DNA from: Lepisosteus oculatus
Taxonomy: Eukaryota; Chordata; Actinopteri; Semionotiformes; Lepisosteidae
Assembly: GCF_040954835.1 (NCBI RefSeq)
Contig: NC_090698.1
Location: 24,301,501-24,365,500, forward strand
Direction: 5' to 3'
DNA length: 64,000 nt
The position numbers were made by a program, and so were the translations under genes. The notes beneath the pieces were generated by a model, which worked only from the letters and a program-made list of their open reading frames with translations, was not told where the DNA came from and ran no database searches. Shown in pieces: positions 33,826 to 45,100 of the stretch. Each line of letters starts with the position of its first letter. The stretch's first letter is position 1.

Positions 33826-34654
33826 AAAAATATTTCAATTATTAGAATTATGTAAAGAATAAAAAAGAAAAATGTATGCATGGCTAACACATTTCCACAT
33901 TCCTCAGTATTTTGAAAAAGAATAAGGAAACAGCTTTGTTAATTTTTTTTAATCTTTTTTGTAATTTTTACCTTGGCACCAGCTTTGCTGAGATGATATG
34001 TCATTCATATATTGCAGCCTAAATAGAATTGGAGATGCAGTCCTTAAGCAGTTAACCAGAAAACCAGAGCCGATTTCTCTTTTCACCACACCAAACCTTA
34101 TCTCAACAAAGCTGCAATTTATAAGTGTTTTAATATTAACTCAGAATGGTTTCACTTCAGTACAAGTTTAGATCTCATTACCTAATTTGGCAGCCGAAAA
34201 TCTTTCACTGCTTTTTTTCTAGTTTTGTGGGAGACATCCTGTGAAACGATGAGGCTTTTGCCAGGGCTAAAAAAGCAGAAAGAGGGAAAGAGGAGGAAAT
34301 GACAACTTCTTCTTTACATTCTTAGTTTCATCCTTGTGATTGGCTTTCCACGCCATTAACAGAAACAGAGAACCACTAAAAAGAGTATTTTCATAAGTAA
34401 TGTTACAACCTTTATCTTAAAATATCAGACATGACTGGTGTATTTCACTAAGTAAAATAGTGGATTTAATTAGTGAGCTTAGTGAACATAGGCAGCCTAT
34501 GCCTGAAGCCCTCAACAGTACAAAATCAATATTTTGCAATACAGCACACAGTTCTTTCAATTCACAGCATATCAGAGTAGCTTGCCAACCTTAGAAACAT
34601 ATTAATGAAATTTACATAATCTTATTTTGAACTCCAGTCCTAAATTGTCTCCAG

Positions 34655-34712
34655 TTTATAGTCTCTAGACTCTAGTCTTTACTCTCTAGTCTCTAGACTA
34701 GTCTCTAGGCTA
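34655..34712. repeat. CTCTAGT minisatellite-like cluster
   Basis: Irregular repeats of (A)GTCTCTAGACT/CTCTAGT within 60 bases, bounded by TTTATAG and CTATAAA; partly palindromic because CTAGACTAG recurs. Confidence 0.6.
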
Positions 34713-34727
34713 TAAACAGCTCTGCAC

Positions 34728-34915
34728 ATGAGAAAAGATAGGGTAAGATAAGATCACTTTATTAGCCTTACACAATTTCTTGCATTAGGAATTTGTCTTT
34801 TCCACATACCCCAGCTTGCTCTACATGAGACACACAGACACACAGACAGAGAAGCATGGGGTCAGAGTGGAGGGTCAGCCATTGTACAGTGCTCCTGTAG
34901 CAGTTAGGGTTAAAT
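34728..34915 (-). mobile_element. tRNA-derived SINE, family A, 3' part
   Basis: Matches the 3' two thirds of the 5646-5932 element in the same orientation, for example CATTAGGAATTTGTCTTTT and ACCCCAGCTTGCTCT as written on the plus strand. It lacks the tRNA-like head, consistent with 5' truncation. Confidence 0.75.
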
Positions 34916-36874
34916 CTAATCCAATCAAATGTCACCTAGGGATGGTTAAGAGTGTATGTTCATTGAGTAATAAATGTCAATTTCAAATCACCCATAAAAA
35001 GGCATACTCACATCTTACCAACTAAACATCATCAGTGTAGCCTCCTTGACCTTCAAATAGGCAACAGTACTTACAGATTTAGCATGATGCGATCAGACAT
35101 CAGGAATATGCACACTAAAAAATTACTGTGAAAACACTTACATTACCCGAGACAACATACTCCATCAGGTCTATCTTAGTGGTTGTCGGTGGGGAAAAAA
35201 AACACAAATATGGAATAAATGATTTACAGTACAGATTGGAATAGTTTGGTCAATTTTTTGCATATTATAAGTTCAATGATGCGTCATAAATCACTTGCAT
35301 TAAAGATCACTATAGAAGGTTTGAGTATGTACTGTATAAACAATGTACAGTACAGTGCTGTGCAGTGCAAAAGGCTTAAATATTTTGCACTGTTTTACTT
35401 TTTTCACTCAGTGCTAATCTATGATATTTATTTCTTCTCACCTGAACAAAGCTTTTAATCGTAGAAGTTGTTAGAAAAGTGGAAAACTCTTTTGGTTTTG
35501 AGTAAATCTTTTATTGCTGTTACACAGATACCTATGCCACATGTTAAAACATACTGCAACAAGAATGTGTCCCTTGGTCTAATAATTGCAGCAAGTTAAA
35601 AACAGGTGATATTGATGGATATTTCTTAATTATAGGAGTGAGCTCATTGGTTTGCAGACTTCAGTTATTATTTCTGAAGTGCAACCACATAGTGACATTT
35701 ATACTCATACATTTGTGCTCAAAGTAAACATGTTTCAGTACTTGAAATTGCTGTGTTGTACACAAAGTATGTTTTTATTTCAATATGATCAAATGTATGA
35801 ATTGAATACCCCAAAGTATATTATATTTGATATCCCAATACCTTTGTCAGTCAAAGTATATTTAACCCTAGTCTTTGAACAGATATTTGTAGGTCACTGA
35901 AGTCTAAATGTTTTTTTGTTATAATAAACAGGAGACACTGAGAAAGAAACACTGAGAAGCACAGCTACTTTCACTATCAACATTCTGACTGTTTCTACCC
36001 AATGGTCAGAAATTATTAGGAATGTGAAAAAACAAACGTATTTGGTAACTGTAGTGGTAAATTTTTCAAAAATTATAGTACAGAGTACTGGAAATGACTG
36101 TGCTAACAAATTAAAAATATTCCTGAACTAAGATCTAACCATTTCATTGTCCATTTTAGGGAGTTTGCAGTACATCTGCTTGTTTTGTGTTAATGGGAAA
36201 GTATGCAGTCGTTACTCCCATACATATCACAATGTCAGGTTCTTCTTCTCAGTTTCTATTTGACCACTTACAGTATCAACTACATGTTAGACTTTTAAAG
36301 AAGACATTCAAGAACATATTAGCATCCCCACCCTTACAGAAATGGTACTGTCCCAGTTCTAATGTTGTGCACAATGGTTTTCGGGCTATTTGTCTGGGAC
36401 ACCAGCAGAGCTTGACAAAAATATGTTTAAACAGGACTCCAGGGTTTTCAGGGAACGATTTTTCACTTCCACTTCCCCTTCTTTGTTAAAAGAAACAGGG
36501 GAATAGAACTCTTTTTTTCCAAGAAGAAAGGGACCCTGCATGATGTTCGGAATTGATTCTTTTTTCATATTGTTCGTTTTAGGAAAGGAGGAAACTTGGA
36601 GGGTGGCTGATACAGATCCTCTAGGGACAGCAGTCACTCCTCGTTGTTAGAACACCATTTTGAAGCCCCTCCAGATGCATGGTTACTCTTTGTTTCTGCT
36701 GTAGTTCATTTTCTTTTAGTTATAAAGTGTGTAAGTCACGATCATGAGCAAAGTACGCAAAGAATGGTCTCCCATATTTTACTGTCATGTATTGTGTGAT
36801 GCTAGCTTGGTATTAATTAATGGATTAATTTAACTAAATCTCATACAGTAAATTTTCAGTAAATTGTCTTTTAA

Positions 36875-37560
36875 TTTCTCCAATGTAGATGGCTGGGCAT
36901 TTACTGCAGTATCACCTGCAAGTACACAGCCACCACCACACTCATTCAAGGCCCCTCAGGACAATTCCGCATCACCCAGACAGCATCTTGTACCTCCAGC
37001 AACCTTATTTACTGTATCTCTTGCAGTAAATGCCCAGCCATCTACATTGGAGAAACAGGAAAGAGACTCGGAGACCGCTTCAGAGAACACGTCAGGGCTG
37101 TGAAGATTAAAGATCTTTCCAAGCCCATTGTTTCTCATTTCACCTCTGACGGCCACGACCACTCTAATCTCTCCGTCTGTGTTCTCAAAGACGGTTTTCC
37201 GAACTCATACATCAGAAAGACCACCGAAACTAAAATTATTCTGCAGCTAGGATCACACATTCTCCCTTCCCTTAACGACAGACTACTGTTCTTTTAAATT
37301 TTCTCCATTCATTGGAAGTTTCATTTCACACCTCTCTGCACCCATTCTGACTTCACACCTCTTGATTGGCCTCTCTTTCTGTCCCCTGCTCCCGCCTCTC
37401 ACTCCTCCTCCCTCCCAACCTTTGTTCTCCCGCTACTTTACCTTTGCCTACTGCCCTGTCTCTCTCACACCTGAAGAAGGCTCCATGGCCGAAACGTTGT
37501 GTTCTCTTTCTTTTTTTTTTCCAGCATGGAATAAACCTATTACTTGTTCCTGTATTATAT
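36875..37560 (+). mobile_element. Penelope-like element 3' end, open GIY-YIG frame (copy 2)
   Basis: Plus-strand 5'-truncated copy. From about 36948 to the stop ending at 37297 it encodes a GIY-YIG nuclease domain: FRITQTASC, then [19 protein letters not shown], then [18 protein letters not shown], then [17 protein letters not shown], ending NDRLLFF. The IY/YIG pair, the CxxCxxC cluster and the downstream Arg of GDRFREH fit PLE endonucleases. A 3' UTR, a hammerhead-like core (37467-37502) and the GGAATAAACCTATTACTTG tail follow. The 5' edge is an inverted duplicate of an internal segment. The RT domain is absent. Confidence 0.85.
37467..37502 (+). ncRNA. Hammerhead-ribozyme-like core in PLE copy 2
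   Basis: Layout fits a minimal type I hammerhead. Stem I is ACAC (37467-37470) with GTGT (37499-37502). The core is CTGAAGA (37471-37477, matching CUGANGA). Stem II is GGC (37479-37481) with GCC (37488-37490). The second core part is GAA (37491-37493). Stem III is a self-complementary ACGT (37494-37497), and the predicted cut follows U 37498. One extra A (37478) and the GUU cut triplet are weaker than ideal. PLEs are known to carry hammerheads that can act as dimers; activity here is unproven. Confidence 0.45.
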
Positions 37561-38009
37561 ATAGCTGCCATTTGTTGGAAACCAAAATTCAACATTTGGA
37601 AATTTTAACAAAAAATAACACGTTTTTCAACTAGTGATCAATAATACAAGTCAGGAATTTACAAATAATCTTTCCATATTCCACTCTCATTTTTTTTTGC
37701 AAACCAATGTCATATTCGTCTGCAGGAATAGGCTCATATTATTAAGTAATTGATGCTGAATGTGGTAGTGATAAATTGTTTGATCATTTAATTGCTTATT
37801 TTGAAATTACTCTTCCAGAGTGAAAGATAAAACTGCTCAGCAAAGGGGTTTGGTAAACATTACATTTTTTCCTTAGGTTATCTTTGAATGCCATTTGGCA
37901 TTAACTTGTTCGTTTATTTTTTAAGGCACAAAACAATATGATTCATCTTATCAGACAAATTTAATTTGAACCCTTCTGAAAATTTCCACAAAGCAGTCAG
38001 CAAAAACTT

Positions 38010-38535
38010 TATAGAAAAATCAAGAAGTAAAATATATTAAGAATAGGTATTGACCCTCTTTGAATCAATACTTGGTGGAAGCAATTACATTTGTGAATCT
38101 TTTTGGATACTTAGCTCACAGGGTGATACTGTACATTTTTCACTCTTTCTTCATTGCAAGCTTGCTCAACCACTAGCAAGATGGCTGGAGGTCATTAATG
38201 GGCAGCAACTTTCAAGTCTTGCTTCAAGTCAGATTCAAGTCAGGACTCTGATTGAGCTATTCAAAAACATTTACGTTCTTCTAGTTGATCCAGGCCAGTG
38301 TAGGTTTGGACTTGTGTTGAAAAGTGAATTTTCCTCTCGGTTTTTGGTCTTTGGAAGGAAGAAGCAGGTTTTCTTTGAACGTTTAAATGTATTTTGCTCC
38401 ATTTTCCCCTCAATTTAACAAGCTTCCCAATACCTGCTAGTGGGAAGCAGCCCCATGACATAATGCTGCCACTAACAAGATAATTCTCCAAATAAAATGG
38501 AATCACATTGAAAGGTGGCAAATATGTTTGCAAGG
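38010..38535 (-). pseudogene. Tc1/mariner transposase relic
   Basis: The minus strand encodes SGSIMSWGCFPLAGIGKL in the frame at 38533-38261, matching the Tc1 transposase block GS.M.WGCFS..G.G.L. The flank near 38047-38110 (TTGACCCTCTTTGAATCAAT) resembles the terminal region of a Tc1-like family common in fish. The frame is broken beyond and the element is truncated. Confidence 0.75.
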
Positions 38536-38629
38536 CACTGGAAATGCAGAAACAGTATTATTTTCCCTTCTTTTAGCTTTCATGGACTATGGATCTGTTG
38601 TGCTCATTGAATAATGTTAATTTATATGA

Positions 38630-38955
38630 GGTTTCTGAACTTATTTTATCAATTTGGGGTCACGGGGGAGCCAAAGCCTATCCCAACAAGTGATGAGCGC
38701 AAGGTAGGATACAACCGGGTTGGGATGCCGCTCTATCTCAAGGCACACACAGACTCAGGCATGCACATCCTCACACCAGGACCAGTTTTACCAGAAGCAA
38801 ATTAACCTTCAAGCATGACTTTGGGAGTGTGGGAGGAAACCAGAACACCTGAAGGAAACTCACAAAAAAATAAGAACATACAAAGTCCATGCAGATAGCA
38901 CCCCAGGTCTGATACTGAAACCCAGGGCTCCAGTGCTGCCAGGCAGCAATAGCAT
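38630..38955 (-). mobile_element. tRNA-derived SINE, family B
   Basis: Long minus-strand copy spanning from a decayed tRNA head (near 38890-38950) through the TTTGTATGTTC and TTCCTCCCACA(C)TCC segments to the GACCCCAAATTG tail. It accounts for the short frames at 38614-38995. Confidence 0.75.
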
Positions 38956-39119
38956 ACATAATGTATCCAGAAAATAATACTGTATTATAAGACAATAAAG
39001 CTATAAATCAGTAATACTTTTCTTTCTTATGTATACTGGGGAAGTAAGAACAGTTTCTGAACCACTGTTGCTCAACAGTGTTTAAAAATCTACAAATAAT
39101 ACATGTTGGGTATTTGATA

Positions 39120-39620
39120 TGGTATTTTTACATCCATCCCCCTGTGATCCTCCTGCCTTCAGCACTGACGCCGAAGAGACAAGATGTGCGGAGCACCTGA
39201 CAGTAATGAGAAGTCATACATCGGACAGCTCAGCATCATGCGTTGGAGTTCAGCACAGCTACTGGCAATGGTGGTCCCTGTTCTCACCTGCCTGCACTTC
39301 AGCCACGTGTCCAACCTACACTTCTGCCTGCACGTCCAGCTTGGTCTTGGAGTGGCCTTGGCCTGGATCCTAGAGTAGACTCCCTCTGAGAGTGTGAGCC
39401 CCATTCAAATCTCTTCCTGGTGCACCTCCAGTAGACCTCCCCAATGGTGTGTGCTCTGTTTTGCCCGGCTCCAGGTGAATCTCTCTGATTCTCCTCCCTT
39501 TATCCTTTTCTGTGAAGCAGAGCCCATTCTGGAGTTTGCCAGCCACAACCTCTGGACTGTAGCTCCTTTGCTCTTGGGTATGTAACACCTTCGCACCCAC
39601 CCCAAACATCCAGAAGGGCA
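39120..39620. other. GC-rich block of unknown origin
   Basis: Clearly richer in G+C than the flanks and open in several frames on both strands (for example 39184-39378 plus and 39159-39404 minus). None of these shows a domain I recognise. It might be a retrotransposon fragment, a processed pseudogene or a CpG-type regulatory block. Confidence 0.35.
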
Positions 39621-40157
39621 GCAAACCATAACAAGTATTGTCTGGGATTTAAATAGTTAACTCTAGTTCTTAACTCTAGGACTTACCTTTTATTATTTTC
39701 TTGTAAACTATTGGACCTTACAAATGTCTTCACATTTCAAAATGTTTTTTTATAGATTTTCACATGCAAAATGACAGATGTCATACCAATTCCTTGATCA
39801 AAGACAGGGGAAAATAAAGAAAGGAGAAAAAAGATCTGAAAAGTAATAAGTGGGCAAATTAGATTGTAAATTAGCATAGGCTGTGGGGCAGATAGGAAGA
39901 CATGTCATGATTTGCGAAACCGCTTTGCTGATCAGTCTAAAAAAGTGCCAGGCAATTCATAATAAGATTATAGATCAGCAAATGAGCAAAAGACCAGGGC
40001 ATCTTTGTAAGATTGTAAGATTGCATAGGGCAATATCTTTGGCTGTGGCCATTTCCATGCATGGAAGACTGGTCTTGTATTAATATTAATTATATTTATA
40101 TGAATAAATGGAAAACTTTTAATGGAATTAGACCATGTCTTGTACAAAGATTATAGA

Positions 40158-40224
40158 GGAACAAGTAATAGGTTTATTCCATGCTAAAAAAAAGAAGAAA
40201 GAGAACACAACGTTTCGGCTGTGG
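40158..40224 (-). mobile_element. Penelope-like element 3' tail scrap (copy 3)
   Basis: The minus strand keeps the 3' half of the ribozyme-like core (GCCGAAACGTTGTGTTCTC), a pyrimidine tract and TGGAATAAACCTATTACTTG. Everything 5' of that is missing. Confidence 0.75.
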
Positions 40225-40969
40225 ATGGGGGACTAACAGTGAAGTTGGAAAGTGGGGTACTTTGCTGTGCATAAAAGTTTGACATATGTCGGGGTTCCAA
40301 AGTTGCTCAACCTGTAAAGATTTTCATAGTCGCAAGTTGAGTCCTAAATTCCAATCATCACTTGCTCAAAATTGGGCTTATTATTCAACAAAACTGCAGT
40401 TCACAGCCAGCTGAGTGTCCCCAGGGTCAGATGGATTTGATTTGTGGTATCTTGGGCTTGCAGTGTGGTTTGCATTTATAAAGTTTATAAGGACCTATCA
40501 GAAATTCATCAATAGATTCTGATTATATACTGTATGAACAACATCCCCAACTTTTCATGCATGCATTATTAACTAAAGGCAAATACATTTGTGGCAGCAC
40601 TCTCACTCCCAGTAAATTTCAGCTGGCCATGAGTAGCATTTACAGTATACAGTAGGTAATACAACAGATGTGAGTGAGCTCCCTTCAGGTAAAAACATTT
40701 GAAGTAGTCTTCCGCTGTGCTCTAGTTGGGTGTGCAGTATAATAATCAGCTCTAAATCCCTTTGCCATTTTCAACTGGATACTTGAAATGAATTTGCCAG
40801 CATGATAAACTGAATTTAAATGGTTTTGGTGTTTAGCAATTCTGGACATTCAATGTCTGGCTGCCTGTGCACTTGTTTGTGCCCTCCAAATGTGCTTTGC
40901 CCTTTAATAAAAGACAGAAACAAGTCTGGAGAAAAGGGAAAATTATTCCAAAATAATGTAAAGCTGTAT

Positions 40970-41691
40970 TCTTTATTGGTCTATAAATAGATAATTATTT
41001 TAAATCCACAATTTTATTCCACCTCTCACTTCAGTCTTGCTACAATACTGACCTTGGCTCTATGTAGCATATTATGCACTCTGCCTGCCCCATTGCAGCA
41101 CTCTAGAGCATCCTAATCAAGAACATCAGCAGCACAAAAAACATAATTAGCTTGCTCTGCGTAGTTTAAGTAATTGTAAAAGCTCTTTCTTTACTTTAAA
41201 ATACAATATTCTCTTGTAAAAATCCATAAAATCAAATTAGACTTTTTCATAAGAAAAATATATTAATTGTGAGCTGTCAAATAGCACAAATGACGTAGTA
41301 TATTCAAACTATAGGTGGCATTTTCCAGCTTAAGAAAATTTTTGTTAAGATGTGTTAAATCCTGTATATTTTATATACAAACATTCACAAAAGATTTTGT
41401 ACTCTTCCTTTTCAAAATATACTGCATAACTTTTGAGATGAAGATTTTTCTTCAGCTGCATGTTCAATAAATATGAACACATCAGTTTTTCAAAGGCAAT
41501 TTTGTCATCTACAAAAAAGTAAGCAATTTTCTTTAAATAGTCTATAGCAATGCAATATTTTCAATCCTTAAAACTGAAGTTTATCAAAAAACAATACTAT
41601 TTTTAAGAAGTCTCTCCGTTTATCCATTTTACTTCACCCATCTGATATTTTTCACCCAACTGATATTTTTCAGCTTTTCACAGATGCATTT
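40970..41691 (-). other. ZNF366: ZNF366 3'UTR (inferred)
   Basis: Minus-strand sequence after the TGA at 41694-41692. AATAAA signals on the minus strand occur at about 41017-41012 (GGAATAAAATTG) and 40977-40972 (CCAATAAAGAAT). The true end is unknown; a longer UTR is possible. Confidence 0.4.
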
Positions 41692-42170
41692 TCAGTTCCT
41701 TCCAATACTCTGAGAGTAGAATTCCCCCGATGAAGCACTTGTGTGGCTTTCATAAAATCTGATACAAGGATACTCTTCATTTTCAAGGTAATACTTCTGC
41801 TTTTCATTTTGTTCTCCTTTTTCTCGTTCTTTGTTCAGACTATCTTCTTCTTTGTCTTTGTCTTCATCACCATCTGCGTCTCCAGGTTTGAAGGGCTCGG
41901 CTGGATCTTTGTGTTTAGAGGACAGCTCTGGAGGAAGACAGGAGTGGTTGCTGTGGCTATAGTGTTCAGGGCTGCCCTGGCCCATGCTGTAGTAGCTGTC
42001 TTCCTCTTCCTCCTCTTGACATAAGCTGCCTTGGGCACTCTCTCCATCAGACTGAGAGACACTCAGCCTCACTCCAGTCTTTTGAGACAGGTCAAAGGGC
42101 TCCTCTTGAACAAAATTGGCCATGATCCCTGCTTGTGATGATAATCTGAGTCTCACTCTTCTCCTAAATC
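41692..42170 (-). CDS. ZNF366: ZNF366 last coding exon (CtBP motif, acidic tail)
   Basis: Acceptor ctttgttag|GATT in phase 1. Encodes QEEPFDLSQK, SVSQSDGESAQGSLCQEEEE, a long Glu/Asp/Lys-rich region and an end ...SGEFYSQSIGRN. EEPFDLSQK and SDGESAQGS are shared with mammalian ZNF366. The last residues look unlike the mammalian C-terminus as I remember it. Confidence 0.92.
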
Positions 42171-45100
42171 CTAACAAAGAGAAGGATTTCAACAGATTAA
42201 ACAGACTGACTTGTGAAAGATGGCTGACTTTAAGATTTCAAAATGAAAACATTCTGGTGAACTCATTACTGTTTCTTATCACTAATTTATATGGTAGTCA
42301 GAGTGACACAAGAGCTGTGCACTTTAGAAAAGATGGATAGCTGTAATCAGTGTATCTGTGGGACTGTCTGCAAAATGCTCTGCACTACAGTATTATGTTG
42401 TTTCAAAGAAAGGCTACGTTGATTAATAGAAACATGACATCATCGTAGATAGAGACAGAGGTAGCAAATCAATTTGTTAGTTTTGTTCTCTGTGCTTCTC
42501 TCGGTTATTTGTTCTCAGTGATGTCAGCTACAGCTGAGAGATAAAAAAATCTGTTATGACTAAAAATGCTATCTCTACTTATATTCTGGAAAGGCAGCAA
42601 AACATTAATAAAATATCACTGATCAAATGCAGGAACAGAGCCAAAGAAAGAATTATTCTATTTCCTCTTTCTTAAAAGCAGGAGGGAAACTGAAAGAACA
42701 ATTACCCTGGAGATGAGTGTGTTCTTTTCACATCTTCAAAAAGCTTCTCTGATAGAAGAACCTGTTCTGATGTTTGACATGTATACATCTACAATGTCAT
42801 TTTTGCATAGGAAGCATTATTTGCAGAATACCTGGAGTGGGTCGAATTGTACGTCTTGATACAGCACTGTATTACTGGGCTACATTCACATAGCATTTTT
42901 CAATGCTACTGGGAGTACTGTTGCTGTTAGTCATTGTTACTAATCCCCTGAGAAATGTGTCTTTATTCTGTGTTGTACAATTGTTTATGACACCTGTCAT
43001 CATGGGACAATGGCTGAGATTTAGAGTAGTTTGCTCTGTTCCATGGGAATGAACTAGAACCATGATATTTCTGAAATCTCATGAGCTTGTGCAGATCAAT
43101 TAGTTGCATGAGAAAGCAAGAGGTAAGATGAATGCCTGTATGAGACACAAATATAGACACAAATAGGTCCAATGAACTGAGTCAGCTGGACTGCGTTGTA
43201 GTACTTCTTTGTGTGTGCTGTCATGAACGAAAGTCCCCCAAAAGGTAAAAGGTTTTACACAATAGGTTTTACACAATCCATCAAATACTGTACCTCTTGA
43301 TTCAAGTCCCCTGTCCATGATGCCATGTTTGACTTTCATGTGTCTTGTGAGGTTTCCTTTCAAAGTGAATTTGCTGGGGCAGTAAAGGCATTTGAATGGC
43401 TTACTGTCAGAGTGCAAGTGCATGTGGCCCATTAAATTATGCATTCTGTTAAACTCCTTCCCACACAGCTGCCGAGACAAAAAAAACAGAGTTTGACATT
43501 GACGGCACAGTTGTTGCTTTAGTCAAAGCTGCTTCAGTGCCATGAGATAAAGAATTTTGTCACATTCAAAAGTATTCAAAAACAGAATCAGAGAAATAAA
43601 TATGTAAGTTTTGTTTTGGAGCAATTTGGAGAATATCGTGAAGAAAAATAATTGCGATCAGTTACGTAGTCTTAAATTGTCAATGTACTTAAGGAGCAAA
43701 CAACTAAGACAGAGGCTGGGCTGACTGATACACCCTTTTCAGGATTATAATATTTAAAAAACAAAACATACATGCAAAAAAATAAATAAATAGCTAAAAG
43801 GGGCTCCTATTGCATTTTTAATACATCTAATGCAAGAATAAACAAATCTTCATTAGTACGCCCAGCATAAAAGATATTCATAGTAGAACATGAGAGTGTT
43901 TCTGGGCTTGCAGTATTTTGTTTAATTATTAAAATAACCTTTTTGCTCTTTAGGCACCTCTCAATGAACTGAGGTATGAGGCATCTTCAGCACTGAAAGA
44001 TGTGACATTTGCAGAAAGAGTCTCTCTTTGGATAGTGAAGGTAATAAGAAGTGAATGCAATTGGCCACGAGAGGAAATCCCATCCAGACAGGCCACTGGA
44101 GGGGTGGAAAGGGCACTCCTGTGCTGTCCTTCCTCTGCATTCTTTTTTACTAGGGTGTTCCTTTCCTTCAGGAGGAGAGAGGGACTGTAAACTGTCCAAA
44201 AGGACCGTGAGAAAACAGGAAGTGCTCAAAAGTACAAGAGAAAGCGAGATGAAATCTATTTGCGGGCTGTTCTCAAGGGACATGAGAGCCATTGTTACAC
44301 AGGCAGTTTGTGCAGCGATATCCTTCCTTCAACTGAGGAGGCGCTTCGTGCCAAAATGCAGCTATCTGGTCATCTTCTTAACCCTCCCTGTGCCATTCCA
44401 AGGTCAGAGACCCCTCAACACAGCCCAGCACCCTGAGCAGGGCATTTTCCATCAAAAACCAGTGTAACATCTTCCTAAACCTTGGCATGGCAAATATCAT
44501 TGCTTTTGTCAATAAGAAAAGAAACCTCAGCTGTATTTTGGGTTCACATATATGGAAACCCTATTCAGTTGCAGGTACGGTACAAAATGAGGTGTTGTTT
44601 TTTTAATTAAAACTGAATATTTAAATTCACAAACGTTTGGTTTTTATTTTTTAAATGATCATTTTTTTTATTATCTTTTAAACACTTGAAATTTTTAAAA
44701 GATCTCGTAAAGTTTCATCAGATTTACAAGCCGAATCAAAGGCATTGATTAAAGGGTGCATCTTAAAGTTGGAGTGTCAAGTATATTTATAAACACCTTG
44801 GTAAAATATTGTAAATAGAAATAGATTTTCACATTAAATTGGCATAACAAATGAAGGCAGTTTTTTACGCTTCTCATGTTGATTCATCAACTTCATTTTA
44901 ACCTTCAGTTTAATTTAGTTGTAAATCCCAGAGAGCCAAGAACATCCTCTAAAACACTGATACACCTTGACATTTGATTCCTGCTTCTGTTTCAATTCAT
45001 TGAAGTAATTAAATATTTCCAGAATAGTAAATATTAAGAAGCAGTGTCTTTTGAGACAAAACTCAAGATTAGTTTATTAACAAAATAAACTCTCGAAGCC

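Larger units (their letters stand above)
29831..41691. other. PTCD2-ZNF366 tail-to-tail intergenic region
   Basis: Twelve kb between the convergent genes. Mapped content: PLE copy 4 (30583-30705), SINE B tail (33707-33825), CTCTAGT cluster (34655-34712), SINE A part (34728-34915), PLE copy 2 (36875-37560), Tc1 relic (38010-38535), SINE B (38630-38955), a GC-rich unassigned block (39120-39620), PLE copy 3 (40158-40224), and the ZNF366 3'UTR in the last kilobase or so. In 31000-33700 and 35000-36850 I see only AT-rich unique sequence. Confidence 0.6.

Noticed and set aside
41743..42024. Plus-strand 93-codon hydrophobic frame opposite the ZNF366 acidic tail
   Set aside because: Antisense of Glu/Asp/Lys codons gives Phe/Leu/Ile/Val strings; not a membrane protein.
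44051..44467. 138-codon plus frame in a ZNF366 intron (and its minus overlap 43987-44292)
   Set aside because: No domain and both strands open; no matching exon known in ZNF366.
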